From Stanieria cyanosphaera PCC 7437 (GTDB lineage: Bacteria; Cyanobacteriota; Cyanobacteriia; Cyanobacteriales; Xenococcaceae), in assembly GCF_000317575.1 (NCBI RefSeq), contig NC_019748.1, positions 3,554,501 through 3,618,500 on the forward strand: a stretch of 64,000 nucleotides of DNA. The letters run 5' to 3'. The notes beneath the pieces are model-generated. The model saw only the letters and a program-made list of their open reading frames with translations, had not been told where the DNA came from and made no database searches. The translations under genes and the position numbers were made by a program. How positions within the stretch are numbered: the first letter of the stretch is position 1; each line of letters begins with the position of its first letter. Below, piece by piece: positions 35,096-44,497 of the stretch.

Positions 35096-36214
35096 ATGAG
35101 GGAAAAAAATAAAACCCCAAATGACGGTATTATCCCTGATGACGGTACTTACATAGGAAGTAAAAAAGGGAAAGCTCTAAGAGAACAAAGGCTAAAAGAA
35201 GAGTTTGACAAAACTTGGGAGAGTCAAAAGGTATTACTTAGGGATAGTCAAGTCAAGCTCTACAAGGACAAAGCTACTATCAGTCTACAGTGGCAATCTT
35301 ACATTGATTATGACGGTTCTATACTTGCTATCCCAAAAAGAAGATTAAAATCACTAGGGAGTCTAGGAAGAGGCAAGTTTCCACATACTGCTGAGGCTGT
35401 TAATCGTGCTGCTGCGATCGCAAAAGAGATTGACCTAAAGATTAAAGCTAATAGTTTTGACTGGCTAGATTATCCTCAATGGCTACCTGATGAACTCAAA
35501 CCTAAAAAGATAGAGCCTGAAAAGCCTAAAACTATTGAAGAGTGGATTAAGAAATATGAGGCTGATTATTGGTCAAGAAAGAGTCAGGACAAGACGACTA
35601 AGCAACGCTATAGGGACGAAAAAAATTGGGACAAGGGTATTGTAAGATACCTAAAATTCATCCCTGATTGGTCGGTTATTCCTAGCAAAGAGGTATTTGA
35701 CGAGGCTTGCAAAAGTTATCCACCATCAGTTAAGCGCAATGACTGCTGCAGTGTAATCAGAACCTTTGCGCTATTCTGTGGATTAAGTGATTACAAGAAT
35801 TTTCAATTCAGGATATTAAAAAAACAAGCTAAGAAGAGAACTAAAAATCCTAAGCGTCCATTATCCGAGGCTGAGATTCTAGCATGGTATGATAAGTTTC
35901 CTCAGTGGACGGGAATAAAAGGTAGTCCTAGTGAATGGCGATTGTGGCAATGGGTGTACGCTATGCAAGCTACCTATGGCTTTAGAAACCATGAGGTATT
36001 CAATATTTACAATATGAATTGCGAATATATAGACGAACATGGCAGGTATTATCGTCCGTTTACTGACCCAATAAAGAACCCTAGGGGAATTATTTATACC
36101 GAAATACGTTCACTTTTTGAGAGGCTAATTTGCCAAACTTATCAATCAGCAGTTCCAGTCGAAAAGACGACTGACTTTACCCTAAAAAAATTCTACTTAC
36201 CCTACTTGAGATAA
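35096..36214 (+). CDS. Tyrosine recombinase of element B, C-terminus replaced
   Basis: A 372-residue integrase-like protein, very Lys-rich at the N-terminus. Residues 60-120 form an arm-binding-like region, 145-240 a SAM-like core-binding domain, and box I is YGFRNHEVF with Arg297. Residues 339-372 are encoded by the 151-bp block that is non-coding in element A, so the original box II and Tyr nucleophile have been lost by a deletion joined at 36109. The gene points toward tRNA-Val, as expected for the integrase-proximal end of an element integrated there. It is probably inactive as a recombinase. Confidence 0.75.
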   Translation: MREKNKTPNDGIIPDDGTYIGSKKGKALREQRLKEEFDKTWESQKVLLRDSQVKLYKDKATISLQWQSYIDYDGSILAIPKRRLKSLGSLGRGKFPHTAEAVNRAAAIAKEIDLKIKANSFDWLDYPQWLPDELKPKKIEPEKPKTIEEWIKKYEADYWSRKSQDKTTKQRYRDEKNWDKGIVRYLKFIPDWSVIPSKEVFDEACKSYPPSVKRNDCCSVIRTFALFCGLSDYKNFQFRILKKQAKKRTKNPKRPLSEAEILAWYDKFPQWTGIKGSPSEWRLWQWVYAMQATYGFRNHEVFNIYNMNCEYIDEHGRYYRPFTDPIKNPRGIIYTEIRSLFERLICQTYQSAVPVEKTTDFTLKKFYLPYLR

Positions 36215-36259
36215 TGACCAGTCTATGTTCTAGATTATGGTCATTTTTACTATATAAAG
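36109..36259 (+). repeat. 151-bp block shared with element A (partly read as integrase tail)
   Basis: Starts TTCACTTTTTGAGAGG and ends CTATATAAAG. Equal in length to, and closely matching, the reverse complement of 29719-29869, including the CAGTCG/CGACTG hairpin. The homology begins abruptly inside the integrase codons. Confidence 0.8.
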
Positions 36260-36332
36260 TTAGCGATACTGAAGTTGTATCGATTCTGTAAAGCTTGCTG
36301 TATTAAATCTGCAATGCGATTTTAGGCGGGTT

Positions 36333-36366
36333 AAATCCTTCAGGTATCATACTACCTGAAGGATTT
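36333..36366. terminator. Perfect 14-bp hairpin downstream of integrase B
   Basis: AAATCCTTCAGGTA (36333-36346) pairs with TACCTGAAGGATTT (36353-36366) over a 6-base loop. It is probably a terminator, possibly bidirectional; only a three-T end follows. Bases between it and the next block show no gene. Confidence 0.55.
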
Positions 36367-36445
36367 GACAAAATTACCCAATGGCTGTATAATCCCCCAG
36401 CTTTACAGGTTAGACATGAATTTAAAGAGTTAGTGAAGAGATAAA

Positions 36446-36537
36446 TTTACTCGCTTAGTTGAGGTAAGCTTGAGCAAAAGTGAGTAAGAAATGAGTTAAG
36501 AGAGTCGTCGTTACGAGAGGGAGTCACTGAGAGAAAC
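36446..36537 (-). repeat. tRNA-flank block, copy B (tRNA-Val)
   Basis: Inverted relative of 29608-29697: the minus strand reads GTTTCTCTCAG, CTCCCTCTCG, AACTCATTTCTTACTCACTT and ends GCGAGTAAA. It starts 26 bases from the tRNA-Val 3' end, giving the same order from tRNA outward as at tRNA-Pro. Confidence 0.8.
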
Positions 36538-36563
36538 CAGTTGTATTAAGGCATTAGCCTCTA

Positions 36564-36637
36564 TGGACGTAACTGGATTCGAACCAGTGACCCCATCGAT
36601 GTCAACGATGTACTCTAACCAACTGAGCTATACGTCC
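36564..36637 (-). tRNA. tRNA-Val (anticodon GAC)
   Basis: A 74-nt cloverleaf on the minus strand. Acceptor GGACGTA pairs with TACGTCC and the discriminator A lies at 36564. The D arm is GCTC...GAGT. The anticodon arm CATCG-TTGACAT-CGATG gives GAC. The T arm is ACTGG-TTCGAAT-CCAGT. Its 3' end faces the integrase of element B, so it is the probable integration target; the second att copy has not been found in the window. Confidence 0.95.
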
Positions 36638-36794
36638 ATGCGGTTTATTAATATATCATAAACAAACTGAATATTACAACTAATGTGACGACTCGTTCGT
36701 AAAACAGTTAAAAGTAAAAAAAATTTAGATTAAATTCGCTTCAACTAAACTCTTACAGAATAAGGTGTCTTGGATTCTGACAAATTAGTATCAG

Positions 36795-37565
36795 TTAATA
36801 TGGCTTGATTGGTTGGGACAGTTCGATTAAAACTAACCAAGCTTGTTTTTTAATCAAGGGTAATCTTAGTAAAGCTGAATCTAACAATTCTAAACATTTT
36901 AAAACAGTATTAAAACCAGGTTTTCCTGCTAAAAAACTAGCTCCTAAAGAAGTCAAGTAAAAGTATTGAATATTTACCTGCTTAAAATGCTGTGCGAAAA
37001 AAGCCAAGTCTCGCTCTAGCAAAGGATGTTCGTCTTCAGAACGGATTGAAGGGGTGAGACGACGATAAAGGTTAATTAATATATTATGTCCTAAAGGCTC
37101 TAAAAAGATCGCTTTACCATCTGCTTTAAGCACTTTGACGATGGAGTTGATGGCAAGATTGAGGTCTAAATGATGCAAAATACCAGAACCGCAGATTAGA
37201 TCGTAAGAATCTGGTTCAAATTCTAAATTTTCGGCATTCATAACCCTAAAAGATGCTTTTTCGGTAACTCCTTTAGCTTTTGCTGCTTCTTGAGCCATTT
37301 TGATAGCTACAGGAGAAATATCGATTCCTGTAACTAATTCTGCTCCTTGTTGAGCTAATTTTAGAGCGTAGCTACCCGTACCACAGCCATATTCAATTAC
37401 TTTTACTCCTCTACTGTGATTCAACAACATCTTTTCTCTTTGCTGTTGAATTGATTGAGTTATTTTGTAGAATTTGCCAACTTTTTGTTGTCTGTTGCTA
37501 TCTTCAGCAAAACGGCGGTCATGAAATTCTCTTTCTCGGTCTAGTCTGGTATTATTTTGCACCAT
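36795..37565 (-). CDS. SAM-dependent methyltransferase, end of polysaccharide cluster
   Basis: A 256-residue class I methyltransferase: motif I VIEYGCGTGSYALKLAQQGA near 55-74, GIDISPVAIKMAQEAA, YDLICGSGILHHLDL and KADGKAIFLEPLGH. It is the last gene of the seven-gene run of glycosyltransferases on this strand, 16 bases after a GT4 gene, so a sugar or glycan methylation role is likely. Substrate is unknown. Confidence 0.82.
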   Translation of the reverse strand: MVQNNTRLDREREFHDRRFAEDSNRQQKVGKFYKITQSIQQQREKMLLNHSRGVKVIEYGCGTGSYALKLAQQGAELVTGIDISPVAIKMAQEAAKAKGVTEKASFRVMNAENLEFEPDSYDLICGSGILHHLDLNLAINSIVKVLKADGKAIFLEPLGHNILINLYRRLTPSIRSEDEHPLLERDLAFFAQHFKQVNIQYFYLTSLGASFLAGKPGFNTVLKCLELLDSALLRLPLIKKQAWLVLIELSQPIKPY

Positions 37566-37581
37566 ATTCAGATAATTCCTC

Positions 37582-38694
37582 TTAATTCAGTGAAATATTT
37601 TTGGTTTTAGACAACAGTTTCTGATAAATTTGTTGCATAAGCTCTACGTTATTCTGCCACACATAGCGATCGCAAACTAGTTTTCTTCCTGCTAAACCCA
37701 TTAAAATGCGGTCGCGATCGTTTTGAATTAGTTGTAAAATTGCTTTGGCTGTAGCTTGAACATTTTCTTTGGGAGCAATATAACCAGTTACTCCATCTGC
37801 TACAACTTCTGGTAAACCTCCTGCATTAGAAACAACTACAGGTAAACCACAAGCTGAAGCTTCTAAAACTGCTACTCCAAAACTTTCACTATCTAAACGA
37901 CTAGCTGCGACATAGATATCCATTTGATTCAGATAATGAGGAACTTGTTCGTGTGGTACTGCACCCACAAAATTAGTGATATTTTGTATCTGTAATTGTT
38001 TTGCTAAAGATTCTAGTTCTTTTTTTTGAGAACCATCACCCACAATCATTAATCTAAGTTGATTAGCAATTTCGGGATGATAATTAATTGCCATTGTTCT
38101 AGCATGAGCAAAGGCTTTAAGTAAAATATCAATACCATATTTGGAAGTTAATCTTTTTACTGTTCCTACAGTTAAATAATTTTTATCTCTTAATGTAGAT
38201 CTGGGGCTAAACTTGTCGATATCAATTCCAAAGGGTGTAATACTTAAATTGGGAAGTTCAGGACAAATAGACAGAGTTTGTTTTGCCATTACTTCACTAG
38301 TAGAACATACCCAGTCAGCTTGACGAAGATTAGCTGCTACTAACGTACGGTGTAGGAAACTGGTTGCAGGAAAATCGTAAACATCACTACCCCAAACCGA
38401 TAAGATTAAGGGATGATAACCAGTTAGACGACCTAAAGTTCCATAACCACTAGCGTAATGAACGTGTAATAAATCAGGTTGAAGATTGGTTAGGATTTTT
38501 TTGAGGTGCTTGAGGTTGAAGAAATAGCCATGAGGAGCTTTGTAAGGTAATTGATGAATCTTAACTCTTTGATCGATAGGATCTTTTGGTTGATGCATAG
38601 TTAGCAAGTGTAACTCACTCACTTTCTCTACCATTGCATTTACCCAGCGTACAGTATGGATTGAATTTTGCCCTGCTAAAAAAGCCAGTTTCAT
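37582..38694 (-). CDS. Family 4 glycosyltransferase
   Basis: A 370-residue GT-B enzyme. The N-terminal half has HVHYASGYGTLG, and the C-terminal half has the nucleotide-sugar site SESFGVAVLEASACGLPVVV with the E-x7-E pair and NAGGLPEVVADG. It is a retaining glycosyltransferase of the WcaC/EpsD type acting at the cytoplasmic face of the membrane in exopolysaccharide or O-chain assembly. The next gene downstream begins 16 bases on. It may have been acquired with the island. Confidence 0.88.
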   Translation of the reverse strand: MKLAFLAGQNSIHTVRWVNAMVEKVSELHLLTMHQPKDPIDQRVKIHQLPYKAPHGYFFNLKHLKKILTNLQPDLLHVHYASGYGTLGRLTGYHPLILSVWGSDVYDFPATSFLHRTLVAANLRQADWVCSTSEVMAKQTLSICPELPNLSITPFGIDIDKFSPRSTLRDKNYLTVGTVKRLTSKYGIDILLKAFAHARTMAINYHPEIANQLRLMIVGDGSQKKELESLAKQLQIQNITNFVGAVPHEQVPHYLNQMDIYVAASRLDSESFGVAVLEASACGLPVVVSNAGGLPEVVADGVTGYIAPKENVQATAKAILQLIQNDRDRILMGLAGRKLVCDRYVWQNNVELMQQIYQKLLSKTKNISLN

Positions 38695-38838
38695 GGTTAA
38701 TTTGTTATTTAGTGTTTTTTATTTTCGTGAGTTCATTAATACCCGGATTTTTGTTGATGGTTAATTGTTAATTGTTAACTGGTTTACGGACAATTTATGA
38801 ATAGTCTTTACCTATTTCTTTTCCCGCAGCAAGATACA

Positions 38839-39675
38839 TTATTGACTGGGAAGGGTAAATTTTTTGCTAACGTATAACATAATAATTTGGTTCGTTAATT
38901 TTTCTCCCAAAAGTTTATATAATAACCATTTTCTGAAGGCTTGAATTACTTTATTCGATAAGACAATTGCAATTCTTGTTTTATTAATTGCATAGGCATT
39001 TAGTAATTTATATTCTTGGATAATTTCTCGCTTAAAAATACTCACTAAACTTTGGTAAGAAGTCGTGCCTCCTAGTCTAAATTTAGCGATAGTTTGATTG
39101 GTATTGATAAAAATTACACCTTGACTGTGGAATCTCATCATTAATTCTCGATCTGCACCTACTTCATATTCAGGTTTAAATCCACCAAATTGTTCATAAA
39201 GCGATCGCTGTACAAAACAAGTAGGATGATTGATCACAATTTTGGCTGTTTTAAAAGCCTGAGCGGTTAAATTTCCTTGATGCCAAGATACTTTTCCCTG
39301 TTCTTCGTTAAACTTCAGCATATTACCGTAAATAACGCAGGGATTTTGAAACTTTTGATATACTTTTACCACTTCCAAAACTGTGTCTTGAAAATATAAA
39401 TCATCACTATTTAAAATGCCAATAATTTCTCCATGAGCTAAAGCAATTCCTTTATTCATAGCATCATAAAGACCGCGATCGCTTTCACTAATCCAACAGT
39501 CAATACTATCTTCGTATTGTTTAATAATCTCGATTGTTCCATCTGTAGAACCACCATCAATAATAATATATTCTATGTTTTGATAAGATTGATTTATCAC
39601 TGATTCTATGGCTTGTTCTAAATATTTTTCGCCATTAAAAACTACAGTAATTATTGAAACTAAAGGATTGTACAT
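38839..39675 (-). CDS. Family 2 glycosyltransferase
   Basis: A 278-residue GT-A enzyme: VSIITVVFNGEKYLEQAIES at 6-25, IIIDGGSTDGT with the first Asp, ...HGEIIGILNSDDLYF with the DxD-like SDD near 85-93, and a C-terminal amphipathic region. It transfers a sugar from a nucleotide donor onto a lipid-linked glycan by family inference. About 200 bases of AT-rich spacer separate it from each neighbour, more than elsewhere in the cluster. Confidence 0.88.
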   Translation of the reverse strand: MYNPLVSIITVVFNGEKYLEQAIESVINQSYQNIEYIIIDGGSTDGTIEIIKQYEDSIDCWISESDRGLYDAMNKGIALAHGEIIGILNSDDLYFQDTVLEVVKVYQKFQNPCVIYGNMLKFNEEQGKVSWHQGNLTAQAFKTAKIVINHPTCFVQRSLYEQFGGFKPEYEVGADRELMMRFHSQGVIFINTNQTIAKFRLGGTTSYQSLVSIFKREIIQEYKLLNAYAINKTRIAIVLSNKVIQAFRKWLLYKLLGEKLTNQIIMLYVSKKFTLPSQ

Positions 39676-39881
39676 TATTTTTGTGTCAATATTAGCTACT
39701 CTTTGATTAAATTGTTAAGGATTGATTTCAATCAAAAGCTTTTTTTCTCAAGTTTAAACTTCAAAAATTACTATTTAAATTTATAAGTTCTAAGCTATTA
39801 CTTGCAATTAATAATCAACTATTAACAAAAACGAAAGTATTGAATGTATCTCATCAAGTTTATTTTTAGCAATATTTCAAG

Positions 39882-41174
39882 CTAAATAAAACTGCGATTA
39901 GGAAGTTCTTTAATTTTAACGTCGTTAACAAAATTATGAGATGCATTTTCTATGTATTCAAAAATACTAGAATTATATACGTTGTCATTCAAAAAATGAA
40001 ATACATTGTTGCCTATACTAATATTGTATAGATAATAATTAAAATACATAATTTTGATGATAATTAAAAATGTCAAAATAAATCGCTTGAAGATGATCCA
40101 TTTGTGTTCGATCAGGAAATAATAAAAAATTCCACTTAAAGGAAAAAGTAAAAAAGCTACTCGATTAGAAAACATATGAATATCTTTGCCTATATACATA
40201 ACAAAGATTAATACAGGATACAAAAAATAAAGAAATTTTTCTTGAGCAGTTTTAAATTTGGTGTTTCTTAAAAAAGCAAAAATCAGTACAAAAATCAATA
40301 AGTTTTCTAGCAAAGGAACAAGAATTCCAGCTTCAGTAGTTTGTTCTCTACCATAATATGAAGTTTTAGACAGAATTATTGCACCATATTCTGCTGGTAA
40401 CAATCCAGCAATGCGGTCTGCAAGGTCTACAACTATAGTGCTACTAAAAGGTAAAATTATACCAGCAGCAATGATTAAAATCATAAAAATTTTGTTTTTA
40501 AATAGACGTGCTTTATCGTAAAGCAGCAACAAAGGAAGATAAATAATATTTGCTAAATGAGTAACCAAACTAAATAAATAAATTCCCCACATTACTAATT
40601 TTTTATCAAGATTAATAACGGCAATTAAAAAAAGTAAAGTAGCGAAATATTGCCTAACTAAAAAACCCTGAAAGTTAATAAAAATAGGATTAGAAACAAT
40701 AAACAATAAAAGTAAGCCGTAATTTTGTCGAGAAAATCCTTTGGCAATTACCCAAAAAGTAAGAGCATTAAATACAAAAGACCAGAAAAACACAAAAGCA
40801 TAGTTAGAGCCACCAGAAATTAAATACACTGGATAGCTAATTAGCCATAAAACAAATTCAAGCTGTTGAGAACCAGAAATTTCAAAAGGATTTTGAGTTC
40901 CTAATTTACTGTAATTATTAACATAAACTGCCAGGTCAGAAATAATATCTAGAGAAGAAACAAAAATAGTAATTGTGAGAATTACTAGTAAGGAAATGAC
41001 AAAATTTAGTTTGCTTTTTTCTTTTTGATTAAGATGAATAAAAAAGATGAGGGGAAAAATACCCAAAATAGGAATAAAGACCCATAAAGCCAAACCAAAA
41101 AAGAGGAAAATAGCTTTATCATTTTTATTAATTAAAATATTTTGTTTGTAGTTTCTACTTAAATTTAGTTGCAT
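39882..41174 (-). CDS. EpsG-like polysaccharide polymerase (multi-spanning)
   Basis: A 430-residue protein with about eleven membrane helices, low GC, and the EpsG-type pattern: early SLDIISDLAVYVNNYSKL periplasmic loop, GFLVRQYFATLLFLIAV with the conserved R-Q in the helix after the FxxFxGFxR region, and SLVTHLANIIYLPLLLLY (the FH/TH step). It is probably the polymerase of the cluster. It overlaps the upstream glycosyltransferase by 20 bases. Unusually AT-rich codons suggest transfer or relaxed selection. Confidence 0.8.
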   Translation of the reverse strand: MQLNLSRNYKQNILINKNDKAIFLFFGLALWVFIPILGIFPLIFFIHLNQKEKSKLNFVISLLVILTITIFVSSLDIISDLAVYVNNYSKLGTQNPFEISGSQQLEFVLWLISYPVYLISGGSNYAFVFFWSFVFNALTFWVIAKGFSRQNYGLLLLFIVSNPIFINFQGFLVRQYFATLLFLIAVINLDKKLVMWGIYLFSLVTHLANIIYLPLLLLYDKARLFKNKIFMILIIAAGIILPFSSTIVVDLADRIAGLLPAEYGAIILSKTSYYGREQTTEAGILVPLLENLLIFVLIFAFLRNTKFKTAQEKFLYFLYPVLIFVMYIGKDIHMFSNRVAFLLFPLSGIFYYFLIEHKWIIFKRFILTFLIIIKIMYFNYYLYNISIGNNVFHFLNDNVYNSSIFEYIENASHNFVNDVKIKELPNRSFI

Positions 41175-42426
41175 TACAATTTACTAAAATATCTTCATAA
41201 AGTTTGAGGTATGTCTGAGCTTGTCTTTCGACGGTGAATTGCTGTTCTATTTTGGCTCTAGCACAAATTGATAAACGTTGCCGACGCTCTGGGTTTTCTT
41301 CTAGTATCCAAGCAATTCCTTTTGCTAGAGCTTCAGGGTCATATGGTGTTGCTAAATAGCCATTTTGTTGATGATCGACAATATCTTGTAAACCAGTTGC
41401 GTTAAATCCTACCACAGGAGTACCACAAGCTAGGGCTTCAGAAGCAGTTTGTCCGAATGCTTCTTGAGTTGAAGGAACTACCATCACATCAGCAGCAGCA
41501 TAGGCAATAGTTAAAGAAAGCTCGTCATAAAGATAACCTAAATAATGAGTTTTAAAACCTAAATCTAATTTCTGTACAGGTTGCGATGAACCAAACACAA
41601 CAAGTTCGCTTCGCTCTGGCAATGTTGATAGACTCAAGTACTTTAAAGCAGTTTGTAACAGGTTAAAACCTTTGCGTGGATCTCTTGTGGCACTAATTGC
41701 ACCAAATAAAATCATCTGTTTATCTTGAGGTAAATTCAACAAATCTTTAGCTAGCTGTTTATCAATAGGTCGATATTTTTTAATATTTAAACCGTTAGGA
41801 ATGACTTCAATTCGTGAGTCTTTAAATAGAGAACTAGCATTAGCACACTGAGCTAACCATTTACTAGGGGTAACAATTGTTAAATCGATATTTTGCCATG
41901 CTTTAGCTTTACGTTGCCACAACCAACGAGAAAAGTCCCAATTTTGGTTACTTTTGAGGATCGGACATTGACCACAAGATTGTTTATAGCGATCGCATTG
42001 TTGGCTGTAGTGACAACCTCCAGTAAACGCCCACATATCATGTAGTGTCCAAACGATAGGACGGTTAAATTGAGCAATTTTTTCGACGGGAAAATAACCA
42101 CCACCAATCCAATGTAGATGAATTAAATCAGGAGCGATCACATCTAGTCGAGTATTAATTTTACTGGGTAACCATTGTAGAGAAAAATGAACGCGATCGC
42201 GATGCCGATAAAAACGCAAAGGTAAATTATCTAGAGTGGATTGAATCTTACCCCATCCTTTGCCAAATATACTGGGTGAACCTATAACGGTATAGTCATC
42301 GCTGTTTTTATCATCAACTAGAATTTGGGAGTCAATACCTAGATTCAGCAATCCTTGATGTAATCGATAAACTGCTATTGCTGCTCCTCCACCACTATCA
42401 GATCTATTGACATGGGTTACTTTCAT
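41155..42426 (-). CDS. Family 4 glycosyltransferase
   Basis: A 423-residue GT-B enzyme that starts KVTHVNRSDSGGGAAIAVYR, the WcaL/amsD-like opening. HDMWAFTGGCHYSQQCDRY with four cysteines nearby (CDRYKQSCGQCPIL) is typical of colanic-acid-type glycosyltransferases. The donor site is EAFGQTASEALACGTPVVGF followed by GLQDIVDHQQNGYL. It overlaps the next gene upstream by 4 bases (ATGA) and the polymerase gene by 20, so the three are translationally linked. Confidence 0.9.
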   Translation of the reverse strand: MKVTHVNRSDSGGGAAIAVYRLHQGLLNLGIDSQILVDDKNSDDYTVIGSPSIFGKGWGKIQSTLDNLPLRFYRHRDRVHFSLQWLPSKINTRLDVIAPDLIHLHWIGGGYFPVEKIAQFNRPIVWTLHDMWAFTGGCHYSQQCDRYKQSCGQCPILKSNQNWDFSRWLWQRKAKAWQNIDLTIVTPSKWLAQCANASSLFKDSRIEVIPNGLNIKKYRPIDKQLAKDLLNLPQDKQMILFGAISATRDPRKGFNLLQTALKYLSLSTLPERSELVVFGSSQPVQKLDLGFKTHYLGYLYDELSLTIAYAAADVMVVPSTQEAFGQTASEALACGTPVVGFNATGLQDIVDHQQNGYLATPYDPEALAKGIAWILEENPERRQRLSICARAKIEQQFTVERQAQTYLKLYEDILVNCNATKFK

Positions 42427-43277
42427 CTTACGTATTGTTTCAAACCCTTATAGCTTTGATTCAGCCAGTTTAGTAATGGGTAGACAGATTTTGATAGTGC
42501 TTCTACTTTTCTGATTTGCTGCCAATCGAAGGATTGATCGGTTGTTTTAAGATATACATTAGCATGACGATTTCCTGGACAAATTCCAATCGATTTGAGT
42601 CCCATTAATTTTGCGAATATTTTAAATGTATAACGTAAATGAAAAGTTCTCGGCAGATGGCATTTAATCACTGGATCGAAACAATTAACAATAATTAAAT
42701 ATCGACCTAATTTGACAGAATCGATCATCTGAGCAAATAGATTAAGAGGATCGACAACGTGTTCTAAGACATCGGTACTAACGAGGCAATCATAGGCGTT
42801 GCTGTTTAGCTTGTCAATGAATTGAACAGCAGGATAGGTACTTAATCGCTCAATGGCTACTTGACTGGGATAGGGTTCGTAGATATCTATACTAAGATTG
42901 GGATTATTTTCTGCAATTAATTTAGCTAGAGTTCCCATGCCTCCACCATAATCGACGACAGATTGAATTTTTTCACTATGAAGATTGATCCAGTTAGATA
43001 TGCACTGACGATGCTGTTTTGATAGCTCATGCTGTTCGATAAATAAACCATTTAAAATCCAGACTGGATGATTGTAGAAAGCAGAAATTTTGTCCCAATC
43101 AAGATTTTCGTTATCACAACCAAGTCGATCCCAAACCTCATCTAGCATTTGCCACATTTGTTCTACTGATGGTGAATGATTAGGGCAGGATGATAGTAAT
43201 TGCTGCATCTGTTGGATTTGCGCTTCAGTACAAACACATTTACCATTGATAATGAGTTCGTTGAGATTGATCGTCAT
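42423..43277 (-). CDS. SAM-dependent methyltransferase of polysaccharide cluster
   Basis: A 284-residue protein. The SAM motif is VVDYGGGMGTLAKLIAENNP near 107-126, then IYEPYPSQVAIERL, and YDCLVSTDVLEHVVDP as the acidic post-motif. The N-terminal 90 residues form a helical substrate domain. It is probably a sugar O-methyltransferase, given the flanking glycosyltransferases. It shares ATGA with the downstream gene. Confidence 0.78.
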   Translation of the reverse strand: MTINLNELIINGKCVCTEAQIQQMQQLLSSCPNHSPSVEQMWQMLDEVWDRLGCDNENLDWDKISAFYNHPVWILNGLFIEQHELSKQHRQCISNWINLHSEKIQSVVDYGGGMGTLAKLIAENNPNLSIDIYEPYPSQVAIERLSTYPAVQFIDKLNSNAYDCLVSTDVLEHVVDPLNLFAQMIDSVKLGRYLIIVNCFDPVIKCHLPRTFHLRYTFKIFAKLMGLKSIGICPGNRHANVYLKTTDQSFDWQQIRKVEALSKSVYPLLNWLNQSYKGLKQYVR

Positions 43278-43348
43278 CAGTTGATATCTAAGTTGGTGCA
43301 GGTTTTAATCTTTGGCAACACTAAAAATACTATTAATCCTAATCTAGT

Positions 43349-44266
43349 TTAGGAAAAATACTGGTTAAAAACCTTTTGAGTCTTATTAATTAAACGCTTG
43401 GTTAGAGGAAGAGTATAGTTATACTTTTGAGTAAAGCGATCAGCTTGAGCATCTCTAATTACAAAGGGTGGATGTTGAAGAGGAAAATCCATCTCTTCTA
43501 CAGCAAGATTAGCAAAAATATTTTTAGCTTTTGTGGTGTGAGTACTTTCTGAACCAAAACCAATATTACTTACCAAGTTTACATTAGGAAGAACAGTTAA
43601 ACCACTCTGAAGCCAACAAGCAAATGTCCAGCGAAATGCCCAACTATTAATTTTGTCCTCATAGACATTTTGAAAAATTTTCTGCCAGTATTTTGCTGTG
43701 TGCGGTTCTTCTATAATCGATTGCAGCCAGTTATCATCCCGAATTTGTGGCCAGAGTTTCATTTCAAGATTATAGTGTTGCCACGCTCGTCTCCAACTTG
43801 CCCAACCCCAGCAGTGATTGTAGCGAGAGAAATAGTAGCTATAGTTAGTGCGCTTACGCCCTAATTGATAGTTATCACCAGAAATTACCATGATGCGTCG
43901 GTCATCTCGATAATAATCAAGCAATTCTTCACAAAAACGAAAGAAAGTAGGGTGAGGCAGACAATCATCTTCTAAAATAATTGCCTCTTCAACCTGATTA
44001 AATACCCAATCTAAGCCACTAGAAACCCTTACTTTACAGCCCAGATTAACCTCAGAGTAATTAGTCAAAACTTGACAGTCCCAATCGACGCGATCAATGA
44101 TTTTTCTAGCTGCATGACATTTTTCTACTTCACCAGGGCGATCGCTTCTAGCTCCATCAGCAACTACTAACAGTTTTGGTGGTTTTGCCTGACGGATAGT
44201 TTCAAACACTTTTTCAGTTGTATTGGGGCGATTGAAAATTAGCAAAACAACAGGAGTTTTCATCAT
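43349..44266 (-). CDS. GT-A glycosyltransferase (HlpA-like)
   Basis: A 305-residue protein: PVVLLIFNRPNTTEKVFETI at 5-24, LLVVADGARSDRPGE, and EAIILEDDCLPHPTFFRFCE with the EDD metal motif near 114-116, followed by YNHCWGWASWRRAW. The family is often labelled hemolytic protein HlpA-like or GT2-like. It is the first gene of the seven-gene polysaccharide run. The tnpB promoter region and a 16-bp perfect hairpin lie upstream on the other side. Confidence 0.82.
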   Translation of the reverse strand: MMKTPVVLLIFNRPNTTEKVFETIRQAKPPKLLVVADGARSDRPGEVEKCHAARKIIDRVDWDCQVLTNYSEVNLGCKVRVSSGLDWVFNQVEEAIILEDDCLPHPTFFRFCEELLDYYRDDRRIMVISGDNYQLGRKRTNYSYYFSRYNHCWGWASWRRAWQHYNLEMKLWPQIRDDNWLQSIIEEPHTAKYWQKIFQNVYEDKINSWAFRWTFACWLQSGLTVLPNVNLVSNIGFGSESTHTTKAKNIFANLAVEEMDFPLQHPPFVIRDAQADRFTQKYNYTLPLTKRLINKTQKVFNQYFS

Positions 44267-44362
44267 GCCATCTCAAGGAATTGTTTGATCACGCTTAGTT
44301 TAGGCTAAAAAAAACAGCAGAAGTTGGATCAAAAAAGCGATCGCACTTTCATATTTTCTTCC

Positions 44363-44399
44363 TGCTTTCCTCCCTCAACTTTATTGAGGGAGGAAAGCA
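44363..44399. repeat. Perfect 16-bp inverted repeat between polysaccharide cluster and tnpB
   Basis: TGCTTTCCTCCCTCAA (44363-44378) and its exact complement (44384-44399) flank a CTTTA loop. There is no T tract on either side. It could be a subterminal hairpin of the left end of the IS605-type element or an unrelated palindromic insert. A second imperfect hairpin (GGAGG...GGCTTTAGCC...CCTCC) lies at about 44447-44480. Confidence 0.6.
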
Positions 44400-44497
44400 A
44401 GGCAGGGTGTAACTGCTCTCCTGAGCCACGCTTTTTTAACGGCAGTGGAGGAAGAGTAGAGAGGCTTTAGCCGTCCTCCTTTTTGTTTCATATGTGA

